Source: CBDDBU01 sp965226045 (GTDB lineage Bacteria > Pseudomonadota > Alphaproteobacteria > VGEJ01). From it: DNA of 64,000 nucleotides. The stretch spans positions 43,328-107,327 of the forward strand of contig CBDDBU010000019.1 of the NCBI GenBank assembly GCA_965226045.1. The letters are read 5' to 3'. Shown here one piece after another: positions 36,443 through 45,381 of this stretch. The translations under genes were made by a program, and so were the position numbers. Position 1 is the first letter of the stretch, and each line of letters opens with the position of its first letter. The notes under the pieces were generated by a model. It saw only the letters and a list, made by a program, of their open reading frames with translations. It was not told the DNA's origin and did no database searches.

Positions 36443-38047
36443 ATGACGCAAACGCTTGTCGATAAGCTGGTCGCCCGCTTCCGGACACTTGGGGTGGAGC
36501 GAATGTTCGGCGTTCCGGGCGGTGGATCGAGCCTCGAACTTATTGAAGCCGCAGGGCGCGTCGGCATCGATTTCGTTCTATGCAAGACCGAAACCGCCGC
36601 GGCTTTGATGGCCGCAGTCAGCGCGGAGTTGACAGGCGTGCCAGGTGTAGTGTTGACCGGCATCGGCCCGAGCGCTGCGAGTGTGGTGAACGGCGTCGCT
36701 TATGCATCATTGGAACGCGCGCCCCTGATACTGATTACCGATGCGGCCGACAGGGATGGCACCCTGTCTCCCCATCAGGTTTTCGATCAGCAAGCGATGT
36801 TCGCGCCGATCACCAAGGGTACCCTGCGCCTTACCGCCGGAAACGCTGGGACGGCCATGGACTCGCTTATCCAATCCACGCTCGTTGATCCTTATGGCCC
36901 GATTCATTTTGATCTCTCGGTGAAAGAGGCCCGCGCTCGAGTTGTGCAAGAACTTGATCCCGGAGACATGGCGCCTCTGGAGACGTATCCCGACATTGAT
37001 GAACCCTTGGGCAACATGGCTCAATTGCTTTCACGCAGCCGCCGACCCGTCATCATTGTCGGGCATCAGGCACGGCGGGCCGGGATTTCCGGGAAATTAC
37101 GCGATTTGGTCGACCGAATTGGCTGTCCCGTTTTGTCAACCTATAAAGCCAAGGGAGTCATACCTGATGATGATCCATGGTTCGTGGGCCTGTTTACGGG
37201 GGGGACAGCCGAAGGCGATACCCTTTCAAAGGCCGACCTGATCTTGACCCTTGGTCTTGATCCCATCGAAGTGATCCCCGCACCGTGGACCTACGTCGCG
37301 CCGGTTGGTGTGGTCTTGCAGGGAATGTCGGAAGAGTTTCCGTTCACGCCGGCGGTTTGTCTCGACGGTAGGCTATCGGCCAACGTTGAAACCTTAACCG
37401 AGAATGCGTCGGGATCCGATTGGCACACCTCGGAGGTCGGGGAATTGCGCGCGCGCCTGCGCGCAAGACTGGCCCTTAGAGGGCATGGCCACACGGCGGG
37501 CAGCATTGTCGATGCTCTTGCGAAAGCGGCGCCCTCTGGAACCCGATTGGCGGTTGACGCCGGTGCACATATGTTTTCGGCGATGGCCCGCTGGCCGGCA
37601 GCGCAGCCCCACGACGTTCTGAAATCGAACGGCCTGTCGACCATGGGCTTTGCGCTACCTGCGGCAATCGCGTCTTATCTGAACGACCCCGGCCGCCCGG
37701 TGATCGCGCTTACCGGTGACGGCGGCATGCTGATGTGTCTGGCTGAGCTCTCGACCGCCGCCCACCTGAACATCCCGCTGACGGTTGTCGTCGTGAATGA
37801 TGCGGCGCTGTCACTTATCGATATCAAACAGCGACACCTGCAACATCCGGTGAGCGGCGTGAAATATCCGGCGGTCGATTTTGCCACGGCAGCCAGAGGT
37901 TTGGGTTGCCAGGCCTGGACCGTTGGTGCTGACGAGTCGATCGAGAAGGTATTGCCAATGGCCTTTTCGGCACAGGTACCGAGTGTGATAGATGTGACCG
38001 CGAACCCCGATGGTTACGGCGATCAAATGACGGCACTGCGGAAATAA
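36443..38047 (+). CDS. Thiamine-diphosphate-dependent enzyme (acetolactate synthase / benzoylformate decarboxylase-like)
   Basis: A 534-residue ThDP enzyme with the three standard domains. The N-terminal pyrimidine-binding domain has the conserved Glu in VLCKTETAAALMA, the middle domain is around PVIIVGHQARRAG, and the C-terminal pyrophosphate domain has the cofactor motif TGDGGMLMC ... VVVNDAALS near residues 423-455. It probably decarboxylates a 2-oxo acid; the exact reaction is not predictable. Base composition is visibly less GC-rich than neighbouring genes, and an IS pair abuts its 5' side, suggesting acquisition by transfer. Confidence 0.9.
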   Translation: MTQTLVDKLVARFRTLGVERMFGVPGGGSSLELIEAAGRVGIDFVLCKTETAAALMAAVSAELTGVPGVVLTGIGPSAASVVNGVAYASLERAPLILITDAADRDGTLSPHQVFDQQAMFAPITKGTLRLTAGNAGTAMDSLIQSTLVDPYGPIHFDLSVKEARARVVQELDPGDMAPLETYPDIDEPLGNMAQLLSRSRRPVIIVGHQARRAGISGKLRDLVDRIGCPVLSTYKAKGVIPDDDPWFVGLFTGGTAEGDTLSKADLILTLGLDPIEVIPAPWTYVAPVGVVLQGMSEEFPFTPAVCLDGRLSANVETLTENASGSDWHTSEVGELRARLRARLALRGHGHTAGSIVDALAKAAPSGTRLAVDAGAHMFSAMARWPAAQPHDVLKSNGLSTMGFALPAAIASYLNDPGRPVIALTGDGGMLMCLAELSTAAHLNIPLTVVVVNDAALSLIDIKQRHLQHPVSGVKYPAVDFATAARGLGCQAWTVGADESIEKVLPMAFSAQVPSVIDVTANPDGYGDQMTALRK

Positions 38048-38086
38048 CACAGGCCCTTGAGCGTCTCTGTCGCCCACCTGGCGCTG

Positions 38087-38203
38087 CTACCGCCGATAGC
38101 GAGTATCCATCATTACCGCCGGGCGGTTCACTACGGTCCAGGGGTGGGCCTCGACAGCCTTGGGGCGTTCGGCGCGGCGATCGCTTGCGCACCAGTGGCA
38201 CAT
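38087..38203 (-). CDS. Possible small CxxC protein, 38 residues
   Basis: A short open frame begins ATG 38203 with MCHWCASDRRAE and ends at 38087. A strong ribosome site, AAGGAGA, lies upstream. It is best spaced for an overlapping ATG at 38208 that gives a 25-residue product, but 11 bases from 38203 is acceptable. It sits 19 bases downstream of the oxidoreductase stop on the same strand, so it would be the second gene of that operon. The Cys-x2-Cys pair might bind metal. Whether it is translated is unproven. Confidence 0.4.
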   Translation of the reverse strand: MCHWCASDRRAERPKAVEAHPWTVVNRPAVMMDTRYRR

Positions 38204-38222
38204 GGCATCAATTTCTCCTTGA

Positions 38223-39227
38223 TCAGTCGGCTACCTTGATCATCAACTTGCCCAAGTTGTCGCCCGAGAAGAGCCGCGGCAACGTATCGGGGAAGATCGC
38301 GACACCGCCCTCGACCACATCGTCAGCGCATTTCAGCCTGTCGTCGGCGCGCCATTGCGCGAGCTCGGCGATCATGGCCGGCCACTGTTGACGATAGTTG
38401 AAGTAGATGAAGCCCTCCAGCCGCCCGCTGCGGATGAGCAGGTTGAGGTAATTGCGCGGGCCTTCGATCGGCGTGGTGTTGTTGTATTGCGAGATCGCGC
38501 CGCAGATCACGACGCGGGCGTGGAAGTTGATCCGCGCCAACGCCGCGTCCAGCGCCTCGCCGCCGACATTGTCGAAGAACACATCGATACCGTCAGGACA
38601 GGCGCGGGCGAGACCGCTGTCGAGGGCCTCGTTCTTGTAGTCGATGGCAGCATCGAACCCCAATTCGTCCATGAGGTAGGCGCACTTCTTGGGCCCACCG
38701 GCGATCCCCACGGCACGACAGCCCTTGATCTTAGCGATCTGGCCGACATGCGCGCCGACCGACCCGGCGCCGCCGGACACGACCACGGTCTCCCCCGGCT
38801 TTGGTCCGCCCACCTCAATCAGGCCGCAATAGGCGGTCAGACCGGCGATCCCCAAGGTATTCACGAATGCGGGGAGCGGCGCCAAGTTGGTATCCGCCTT
38901 CATCAACAAGCCGCCGTCGGAGATCGCATACTCCTGCACGCCATCGACACCGGCCACGAACTCGCCTGTGGTGAAGGCCGGGTTTTGGCTGGCGATCACC
39001 TCGCCAACCGTGAGCGCACGCATCACGTCGCCCAGCTTGAGCGCCGGCACGTAGGTCTCCCTGTCGTTCATCCAGCCGCGCATCGCCGGGTCGACCGAGA
39101 TGTAGTGAACCTTGACCAACACCTGGCCGTCTTGGAGATCGGGCACCTGTGCCTCGGTCAATTCCCAATCGCTTGACCGAGGCAGACCGACGGGCCGACC
39201 CGCCAATCTGATCTGATGATTAACCAA
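38223..39227 (-). CDS. NADP-dependent medium-chain reductase (alkenal / curcumin reductase type)
   Basis: Zinc-independent MDR-family oxidoreductase of 334 residues that typically reduces the C=C bond of enals or enones. It has the N-terminal RLAGRPVGLPRSSDWEL, the SVDPAMRGWMND motif of this subfamily, and the Rossmann loop VVSGGAGSVGAHVGQIAKIKGC. The C-terminal GRLEGFIYFNY is also diagnostic. The most consistent start is TTG 39227, which matches the family N terminus (VNHQIRLA); the longer frame upstream is low-complexity. Divergent from the CocE-like gene. Confidence 0.92.
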   Translation of the reverse strand: MVNHQIRLAGRPVGLPRSSDWELTEAQVPDLQDGQVLVKVHYISVDPAMRGWMNDRETYVPALKLGDVMRALTVGEVIASQNPAFTTGEFVAGVDGVQEYAISDGGLLMKADTNLAPLPAFVNTLGIAGLTAYCGLIEVGGPKPGETVVVSGGAGSVGAHVGQIAKIKGCRAVGIAGGPKKCAYLMDELGFDAAIDYKNEALDSGLARACPDGIDVFFDNVGGEALDAALARINFHARVVICGAISQYNNTTPIEGPRNYLNLLIRSGRLEGFIYFNYRQQWPAMIAELAQWRADDRLKCADDVVEGGVAIFPDTLPRLFSGDNLGKLMIKVAD

Positions 39228-39370
39228 GTTCGTCGTGGTTCCCCTCGATGCGCGGATTACGGCAACGCAGGATGCAGCGCACGGCCGCCCGAGTCCAGAT
39301 CGGGGACCCGACTCGCGTAAACAAACGTCTGGTGTTATCCCATCGCGGAGTGCGCGTGGAGGGAGGGCTG

Positions 39371-41089
39371 ATGCCAACAGACCCGGACGGCGTGGCAGGC
39401 GTCGTCACCGAGCGCGACGTGGCGGTTCGCATGCGCGACGACGTCACGCTGCGTTGCAACGTCTACCGCCCCGACGACAGCGGCGCACACCCGACGCTTC
39501 TGCAGCGCCAGCCCTACAACAAGCATCTCGCCCAGACCTATGTCTACGCCCACCCGGCCTGGTACGCACGACGCGGCTATGCGGTCGTGGTGCAGGACAC
39601 CCGGGGGCGCTACGCGTCTGAAGGCGAGTTCTATCCGCTCCGCCTAGACGCGGAGGACGGTTACGACACGATCGAGTGGTGCGCGGCCCAGCCCTGGAGC
39701 AACGGGCGCATCGGCACCTACGGCTTCTCCTATCCCGGCATCAACCAGCTCCTCGCGGCCGCCGAGAGGCCGCCGCATCTCGTCGCGACGATGCCGGGCT
39801 TCTATTTCTCCGGCATGTATGAGGGCTTTACGCACATCGGCGGCACGTTTGGGCTCGCGGCGGTGCTAGACTGGGCGCTGATTCTCGCCGGCGATGTGGC
39901 GGCGCGCACCCGCGACGAGGTGCTGGCCGCCCAGCTCCGTAAGCTGAGCGGCTGCGGCGGCAATTGGCACCCGACCCAGTCGCTGCGCGAGCTGCCGGTC
40001 CTGGTCGAGCCGCCGATCATGCCGTTTCTGCGCGACTACCTCGACCACCCCAGCCACGACGACTATTGGCGCGAAGGGGCGATCGGTCCCCGGGTGTCGC
40101 GGATCGCGGTGCCGTGCCTTCATATCTCGGGCTGGTACGACACCTTCGTCACCCAGACCGTGGAGACCTACGAGCGCTGCGTCGCGGAGACCGAGGTCGA
40201 GCACCGCTTGCTGGTCGGCCCCTGGTACCATCTCCCCTGGAGCCAGCAGGTCGGCTGCGTCGATTACGGCGAGGATGCCCGCAACGTCGTCGACGACTAT
40301 CAGCTCGCCTGGTGCGACGCATGGCTTAAGGGCGAGCGGGCGGCACTCGACGCGCTGCCCGCCGTGAGGGTCTTCGTCACCGGTGAGAACCGGTGGCGTG
40401 ATGCGGAGCGTTGGCCGCTACCGGGACAGAACGAAAGCTGGTACCTGCACAGCGAAGGCCGCGCCAACTCGCTCAGCGGCAACGGGCGGTTGGGTAGAGA
40501 GACGCCGAGCGAGGAGGAACCCGACTTCTTCGTCTACGACCCCTACCAACCCGTGCCCAGCGTTGGCGGTCATTCCTGCTGCTATCCTGGAAACGCGCCG
40601 ATGGGGCCGCAGGACCAGCGGCCGGTGGAGGTGCGCAACGACGTGCTCGTCTACACCTCTGACCCACTGGGGGCGTCGCTCTTGGTCGCGGGGCGCGCAA
40701 ACGTGATCTTGTTCGCGGCGTCCTCCGCTGTTGACACCGATTTCACGGTCAAGCTGTGCGATGTCGCACCCGACGGCACTTCGCTCAATATGCAGGAGGG
40801 CGTGATCCGGGCGCGCTTCCGTGAAAGCCGCGAGCGCGAGGTCCTGATCGAACCCGGGCGGATTTACGAGTACCGCATCGACCTCGGCGGTCTTTGCCAT
40901 AGTTTTGGCACAGGTCACCGGATTCGGGTGCAGGTCACGAGCAGCGACTATCCGGCCTACGACCGCAATCCCAACACCGGAGTCCCAATCGGCGCCGAGG
41001 CGCCGTTCTCCGCGATGCCCGCCGACCAGACGGTGTTTCACGACGCAGGCCGCGCCTCCCGCCTTGAGCTTCCGGTCGCGACAGGCTAA
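39371..41089 (+). CDS. CocE/NonD-family serine hydrolase
   Basis: Alpha/beta hydrolase of 572 residues in the X-Pro dipeptidyl-peptidase S15/CocE family. The N-terminal domain has VAVRMRDDVTLRCNVYRPD and the nucleophile elbow GTYGFSYPGINQL (Gly-x-Ser-x-x-Gly), then the acid in HISGWYDTF. The C-terminal jelly-roll domain starts near WYLHSEGRANSL and ends with YDRNPNTG. It acts on esters or amides; the substrate is unknown. Start ATG 39371 with GGAGGG upstream. The RidA-like gene begins 31 bases later. Confidence 0.92.
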   Translation: MPTDPDGVAGVVTERDVAVRMRDDVTLRCNVYRPDDSGAHPTLLQRQPYNKHLAQTYVYAHPAWYARRGYAVVVQDTRGRYASEGEFYPLRLDAEDGYDTIEWCAAQPWSNGRIGTYGFSYPGINQLLAAAERPPHLVATMPGFYFSGMYEGFTHIGGTFGLAAVLDWALILAGDVAARTRDEVLAAQLRKLSGCGGNWHPTQSLRELPVLVEPPIMPFLRDYLDHPSHDDYWREGAIGPRVSRIAVPCLHISGWYDTFVTQTVETYERCVAETEVEHRLLVGPWYHLPWSQQVGCVDYGEDARNVVDDYQLAWCDAWLKGERAALDALPAVRVFVTGENRWRDAERWPLPGQNESWYLHSEGRANSLSGNGRLGRETPSEEEPDFFVYDPYQPVPSVGGHSCCYPGNAPMGPQDQRPVEVRNDVLVYTSDPLGASLLVAGRANVILFAASSAVDTDFTVKLCDVAPDGTSLNMQEGVIRARFRESREREVLIEPGRIYEYRIDLGGLCHSFGTGHRIRVQVTSSDYPAYDRNPNTGVPIGAEAPFSAMPADQTVFHDAGRASRLELPVATG

Positions 41090-41120
41090 CCGCGCTGCAT
41101 CGAAGAAAAGGGGACGCGCA

Positions 41121-42311
41121 ATGTCCAAGAGTTACCACGCATTTCACGCCGGGGACTGGCAGGCGGGGCAGCCGTCCTCGTCCGCGGTCCGCGCCGGTGA
41201 CCTTCTGTTTGTCGCCGGCCAGGTCGGACTCGACGATGCCGGCCGGCCGGTCGCTGCCGATGCGGCGGGCCAAGCTCGTGCGGCGCTCGGCCGTGTGAAG
41301 GCGGCGGTCGAGGCCGCGGGGGGATCGCTTGCCGACGTGATCGACGTGATGTCGTTTCACCGCGACCCGCGCGAAATCGACGAGGTGCTGGCGGTCGCCC
41401 GCGAGGTGCTGGGCGACAACCGGCCGGCGTGGACGGCGGTCGGCTCGAGCGGGCTGCAGCGTCCTGATATCGCCGTCAGCGTCCGCGCGCTCGCCCACCT
41501 CGGCGCGGACGAGAAGATCTGCGTGGCTACCCCGGCGTTCGCCTGGATGGACGGTCTGCCGATGTCCGCCGCCTGCCGCAAGGGCGACATCATGGTGACC
41601 TCGGGCCTGCTCGCGCTCGATCCCGCCGGGAAGGTGGTGGCGCCGGGCGAGCACTACGCCCAAGTCCGCTACTGCTATGACCGCCTTAAAGAGGTCATCG
41701 CGGCCGGCGGCGGCCAGCTCAACGATGTGATCGATGTAATCTGCTTCAACCACGACTTTCGCGGCATGGATGCCACCGTGTCGACCTAGTGTGCTGAGAT
41801 TGTTCCAGACATCGCAACGGCGCAGGCCAACGCCTATACGTTAATCGCCACCACCGGCCTCATGCGGCATGGCCTAGTCGGGGCCTATCGCGCCATCCTC
41901 GATCTTAGCGACGGACCGCGCGTCGCCACCAACCTGCCGAGCGTCCATTGGCACGCCGAGCCGATCGCGGGAGCGACACGCAAAAAAGGTGGCCGACTGG
42001 TGGCGATCTCAGGCCAGGTAGCCTCCGACGGCGACGCCAACATCGTGGCGCGCGGTGACGTCGCGGCCCAGGCTCACTATTGCTTCTCGCAGATTCGTGG
42101 CGTGCTCGAGAAGCACGGCGCGAGCCTCGCCGACGTGGTCGAGATTGTCTCCTACCACAAGGATCCGCGGGCGTGGGAGACCGTGATGGCGGTCGGCCGC
42201 GAGCTGTTCGAGGAAGGCGCTGAGCCGGCGTGGACGACGGTCGGTTGCACCGGTCTATTCCTCGAGGGCTACCTGCACGAGATCTACGCGATGGCCGTGC
42301 TCGACGACTGA
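41121..42311 (+). pseudogene. Triple RidA/YjgF-domain protein with in-frame TAG
   Basis: One uninterrupted frame of 396 codons contains three RidA-like domains (about residues 15-130, 135-265 and 270-395), apart from TAG at 41787 (codon 223, context ATVST-stop-CAEIVPD) in the middle of domain 2. The sequence after the stop (YTLIATTGLMRHG ... LAVLDD type end) stays in frame and keeps RidA motifs such as GQVASDGDANIV. RidA domains deaminate reactive enamine/imine intermediates. The shortened product would have domain 1 plus half of domain 2. Probably a nonsense mutation; readthrough is the alternative. Confidence 0.8.
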
Positions 42312-42497
42312 CGTTCGCCGCGTTGCTAGCCACGCTTGAATCTGTCTTGGTGCATTGATAGCGCGGGTGGCCGTGATCGATAGGCCGCTCGGGTCGCTCC
42401 CGCCGACAGCCCGGCCCGCTGATGATCTTCGCCGGAACGGCGGTGCCGTCGAACACGTGCTGTGTCACCGCCGCCAGCCCAATTGTTTTGCCAACCG

Positions 42498-43466
42498 TTA
42501 ACCCGCCGCGTCTGGTGGCGAGTCGCGAAAATCGGCGTCCCAGCGGGCGAAGTACCATGAGCCGTCGATGGTCGGGTCGAGCGGGTCGCCGTCGCCACGG
42601 TTCACCCACTCGTTGTACTTTTCGCGCTCCTCTCGCGCCCATCGCATCATGTCGGGCCGGAAGCTCGGATCGCCCGCCTTGCGCATGCGGGGTCCGCGGT
42701 TCAGCACGTCGATCCCGGCCGGGTCGCTCGGCCGCAGCCACCGCACATCGATCGCCCAACGCACTTTGTCCGAGCAATTTCGCACGCCGCAATGTGGCAG
42801 GTTCTCGTTCAGGAACAGAACCGATCCCTTGCGCATCTCGCAGGTGACGATCTCGCCACGCGGAAGGTCCTCCTCCTTGATGTAAAGGTACCAAGACCGC
42901 GGGTCGCCGACCTTCTTCTCGACGTGATGGGTCGTGTTGCCCATGGGGCGGTGCCCGCCGCGCACCACCTGCAGGCAGCCAAGTTCCTCGGTGACATCGA
43001 GCAGGGGAATCCAGCACGCCGGCTGGGGCGTGTGCTGGGCGTCGGGCGCAAGGTAGCCGCAATCCTGGTGCCACGGGACGGTCATCAGCGCATTCTCCGG
43101 CACCTTGGGCCGCACATTCCAGACCGCGCCGCCCTCGATGTCGGGGCCGATGAACTGGCCGACGATGCCGAGCAATACATCCGAGGACCACAGCTTCGCA
43201 AGCTCGGGGCCCATCGGCGTGCTGATCTGAAATAAACCGGGCGCTTCGTCGAAATCCGTAGCGATCGCGGCCATGCGCGCGTGGTGATCTCGATCGGCGT
43301 AGGCGCTCTTGATCTTCCCGGCGTCAAAGAGCCGCCGCGCCATGTTGTCCACTTGTTGTGCGATCTCATCGATGACCGGTTGCAAATCCCGATCCTGGAA
43401 AAGGTCCTCGACGATCAGAAAGCCGTCGCGTTCGTATTGCGCTACCTGTGCTTCGCTGAGTGCCAT
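42498..43466 (-). CDS. Phytanoyl-CoA dioxygenase (PhyH) family protein
   Basis: Fe(II)/2-oxoglutarate-dependent dioxygenase of 322 residues. The iron ligands are visible as WHQDCG (His-x-Asp) and the distal His in NENLPHCGVRN, with the 2-oxoglutarate-binding Arg following in KVRWAIDVRW. It hydroxylates an unknown small substrate. GGAGGGGAAG precedes ATG 43466. It is 43 bases downstream of the sugar-type ABC ATPase gene on the same strand, so the transported compound may be its substrate. Confidence 0.92.
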   Translation of the reverse strand: MALSEAQVAQYERDGFLIVEDLFQDRDLQPVIDEIAQQVDNMARRLFDAGKIKSAYADRDHHARMAAIATDFDEAPGLFQISTPMGPELAKLWSSDVLLGIVGQFIGPDIEGGAVWNVRPKVPENALMTVPWHQDCGYLAPDAQHTPQPACWIPLLDVTEELGCLQVVRGGHRPMGNTTHHVEKKVGDPRSWYLYIKEEDLPRGEIVTCEMRKGSVLFLNENLPHCGVRNCSDKVRWAIDVRWLRPSDPAGIDVLNRGPRMRKAGDPSFRPDMMRWAREEREKYNEWVNRGDGDPLDPTIDGSWYFARWDADFRDSPPDAAG

Positions 43467-43509
43467 TCTTCCCCTCCGTTGGTCAGGCGCACGCACCGCG
43501 ATCTTGCTG

Positions 43510-44277
43510 CTAGGCGGTGCCCATCATAAGCCTGATGACTTCGTCCTCGCTCGTTTCCTTGGCGTTGCGGATGCCTGTGAGCTGTCCCCGGTGGAGCACC
43601 ATGACCCGATCCGCAGTGGCGAGGACCTCTTTTAGATTGTGACTGACGAAGACGACGGCGACGCCGCTCTGCCTCAAGGTCTCGATCTGCTCCAACACCT
43701 TGCGAATCTCGAAGACAGCGAGCGCGGCCGTCGGCTCGTCCATGAAGATCAGCCGCGTGTCCCAGTAGAGCGAGCGCGATATGGCGACGCCTTTCTTCTG
43801 CCCGCCGGACAAGTAGCCGACCTGAGTCGTCGGCGAGAGGGCGTGGAGGCCAAGACGTTCGAGAAGATGCGCGGCCTCCTCGATCATGCGTTTGCGCTCG
43901 ATGATGCCGAAGCTGTTGCGCAGCAACCGGCCCAGAAAAACGTTCTCCCAGACTTCGAGCTCGTTGACCAGCGCCATGTCCTGGTAGATAACTTCGATCC
44001 CCGCGTCCCGCGACTCCCGCGGCGTCTCGAAGGCGATCTGCTGATCGGCGAGATAGATCTCGCCCGCGTTGGCCCTGTGGACGCCCGAAATCAGCTTGAT
44101 CAAGGTCGATTTGCCCGCGCCGTTGTCACCGACCAGACCCAGCACTTGGTGGCTGTGCGCCTCAAAGCTCACGTCGCTCAGCGCGACGACATGGTCGAAG
44201 TGCTTGGACAGACCTCGCACCCGCAGGAGCGCGGACTTCGCCTCCGTCGTCGGCGTCAGAGTGCGCTCGCCCGCCAT
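43510..44277 (-). CDS. Sugar-type ABC transporter ATP-binding protein (single domain)
   Basis: A 255-residue ATPase of the FrcA type (one ABC domain rather than the two of RbsA). Walker A is GDNGAGKSTLIK, the signature is YLSGGQKKGVAI and Walker B is LIFMDEPTAALAV, followed by the switch His in VVFVSHNL. The start MAGERTL at 44277 overlaps the permease gene by 22 bases. Energises the importer encoded by the two upstream genes. Confidence 0.93.
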   Translation of the reverse strand: MAGERTLTPTTEAKSALLRVRGLSKHFDHVVALSDVSFEAHSHQVLGLVGDNGAGKSTLIKLISGVHRANAGEIYLADQQIAFETPRESRDAGIEVIYQDMALVNELEVWENVFLGRLLRNSFGIIERKRMIEEAAHLLERLGLHALSPTTQVGYLSGGQKKGVAISRSLYWDTRLIFMDEPTAALAVFEIRKVLEQIETLRQSGVAVVFVSHNLKEVLATADRVMVLHRGQLTGIRNAKETSEDEVIRLMMGTA

Positions 44278-45233
44278 CGCTCTTCGTAAATCTCGGTGAC
44301 GCGCCACAGCACGACCGCCACCAAAATAAGCACCCCGCGCACGGCGTCGACCCACAAACTGGAGATGGGCATCACGCTCAGACCGGTCGTGATCATGCCC
44401 AACAGCAGCACGCCGCCGAGTGGGCCGATCATGTTGCCCTTGCCGCCGGCCAGGCTCACCCCGCCGATCACGGCGGCGGCAAAGACCTCGAACACCATGC
44501 CTTGGGCGAGGTTGATGGTCACCGCCTGCAAACGACCGGCGAGCACCCAGCCCCCCAACGCGGCGAGCATGCCGGACAGGATGAAGGAGGTCAGGGTGCG
44601 TCGATCGACTCTAATGCCGGCGGCGAAGGCCGCCCCGGGGTTGCCGCCGATGGCATAAAGGTCGCGACCAAAGCTCGTATAGGACAGGACGAATTGGCTG
44701 ACGACGAACAAGCCGACAAACAAGATCACCGACAGGGGCAGTATCCCGCCGATGCTGTAGCTGCCGAGGCCGATGAACGACTCCGGCAGATCGTACATCG
44801 TGTTCGCGCCCGTGAAGACGTACGTAAAGCCACGAAACGCCAACAGCATGGCCAAGGTCACGATGAAGGCGTTCACCCTGAGCTTGATGATGAAGAAGCT
44901 GTTGAGGCAACCGATCGCCGCGCCCATGGCCAGCATCAGGATGACGACGACCAACGGCGGCAACAACCAGCCCGACCCAAAATGCACGTTGGTCGAGACC
45001 ATCCAGGCGCCGACCAACGCGGTGAAACCAAGCGTCGATTCCGAGGACAGATCGAAGCGGCCCGCTAACAAACAGAAGATCATGCCGATCACCAAAATGC
45101 CGAGGATCGACGAGTGCTCCAGCACGTTGATGAGGATGCGCACCGAAAATATGCGCGGCTCGACGATGATGAACGCGATCGTGACGACCGCGAGCACGAC
45201 CCAAACCGCGTTCCGAAGCAGGAATCTAGTCAA
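44256..45233 (-). CDS. Sugar-type ABC transporter permease
   Basis: A 325-residue inner-membrane permease of the RbsC/BPD_transp_2 family with eight to ten hydrophobic segments. The hallmark GNPGAAFAAGIRV and AAVIGGVSLAGGKGNMIGPLGG segments are present. Its start lies 148 bases downstream of the binding-protein gene, a gap holding a stable hairpin. The substrate class (sugar, polyol or related) is inferred from the family. Confidence 0.94.
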   Translation of the reverse strand: MTRFLLRNAVWVVLAVVTIAFIIVEPRIFSVRILINVLEHSSILGILVIGMIFCLLAGRFDLSSESTLGFTALVGAWMVSTNVHFGSGWLLPPLVVVILMLAMGAAIGCLNSFFIIKLRVNAFIVTLAMLLAFRGFTYVFTGANTMYDLPESFIGLGSYSIGGILPLSVILFVGLFVVSQFVLSYTSFGRDLYAIGGNPGAAFAAGIRVDRRTLTSFILSGMLAALGGWVLAGRLQAVTINLAQGMVFEVFAAAVIGGVSLAGGKGNMIGPLGGVLLLGMITTGLSVMPISSLWVDAVRGVLILVAVVLWRVTEIYEERWRASAL

Positions 45234-45326
45234 TGTCTCTAATCGTCGATGAGGCGAGCGTGGCAGTCAATCAGCGCGGCGGCTGCCAAGGTTCGCGGCT
45301 GCCGCCCCGGCGGATTACGATCCGGC

Positions 45327-45364
45327 CGCGGGTCGGGTCGCGCTATGGGCGCACCCGACCCGCG
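45327..45364 (-). terminator. Hairpin between binding-protein and permease genes
   Basis: Perfect 12-base arms CGCGGGTCGGGT (45327-45338) and ACCCGACCCGCG (45353-45364) with a 14-base loop lie just after the binding-protein stop on the minus strand. No T-run follows. As in the peptide importer at the left of the window, it probably limits readthrough or protects the binding-protein message. Confidence 0.5.
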
Positions 45365-45381
45365 ATCCAGCTCTCGTTGGC

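Noticed and set aside
36443..38047. Sulfopyruvate decarboxylase or sulfoacetaldehyde acetyltransferase as the ThDP enzyme identity
   Set aside because: The sulfur island nearby makes it tempting, but the sequence shows only general ThDP-family motifs and IS elements separate it from that island.
42326..42497. Protein-like sense on the minus strand downstream of the PhyH gene (TVGKTIGLAAVTQHVFDG ...)
   Set aside because: It has no start or family match I can support and runs through the PhyH stop in a different frame. It may be a small remnant of another gene, but the evidence is too thin.
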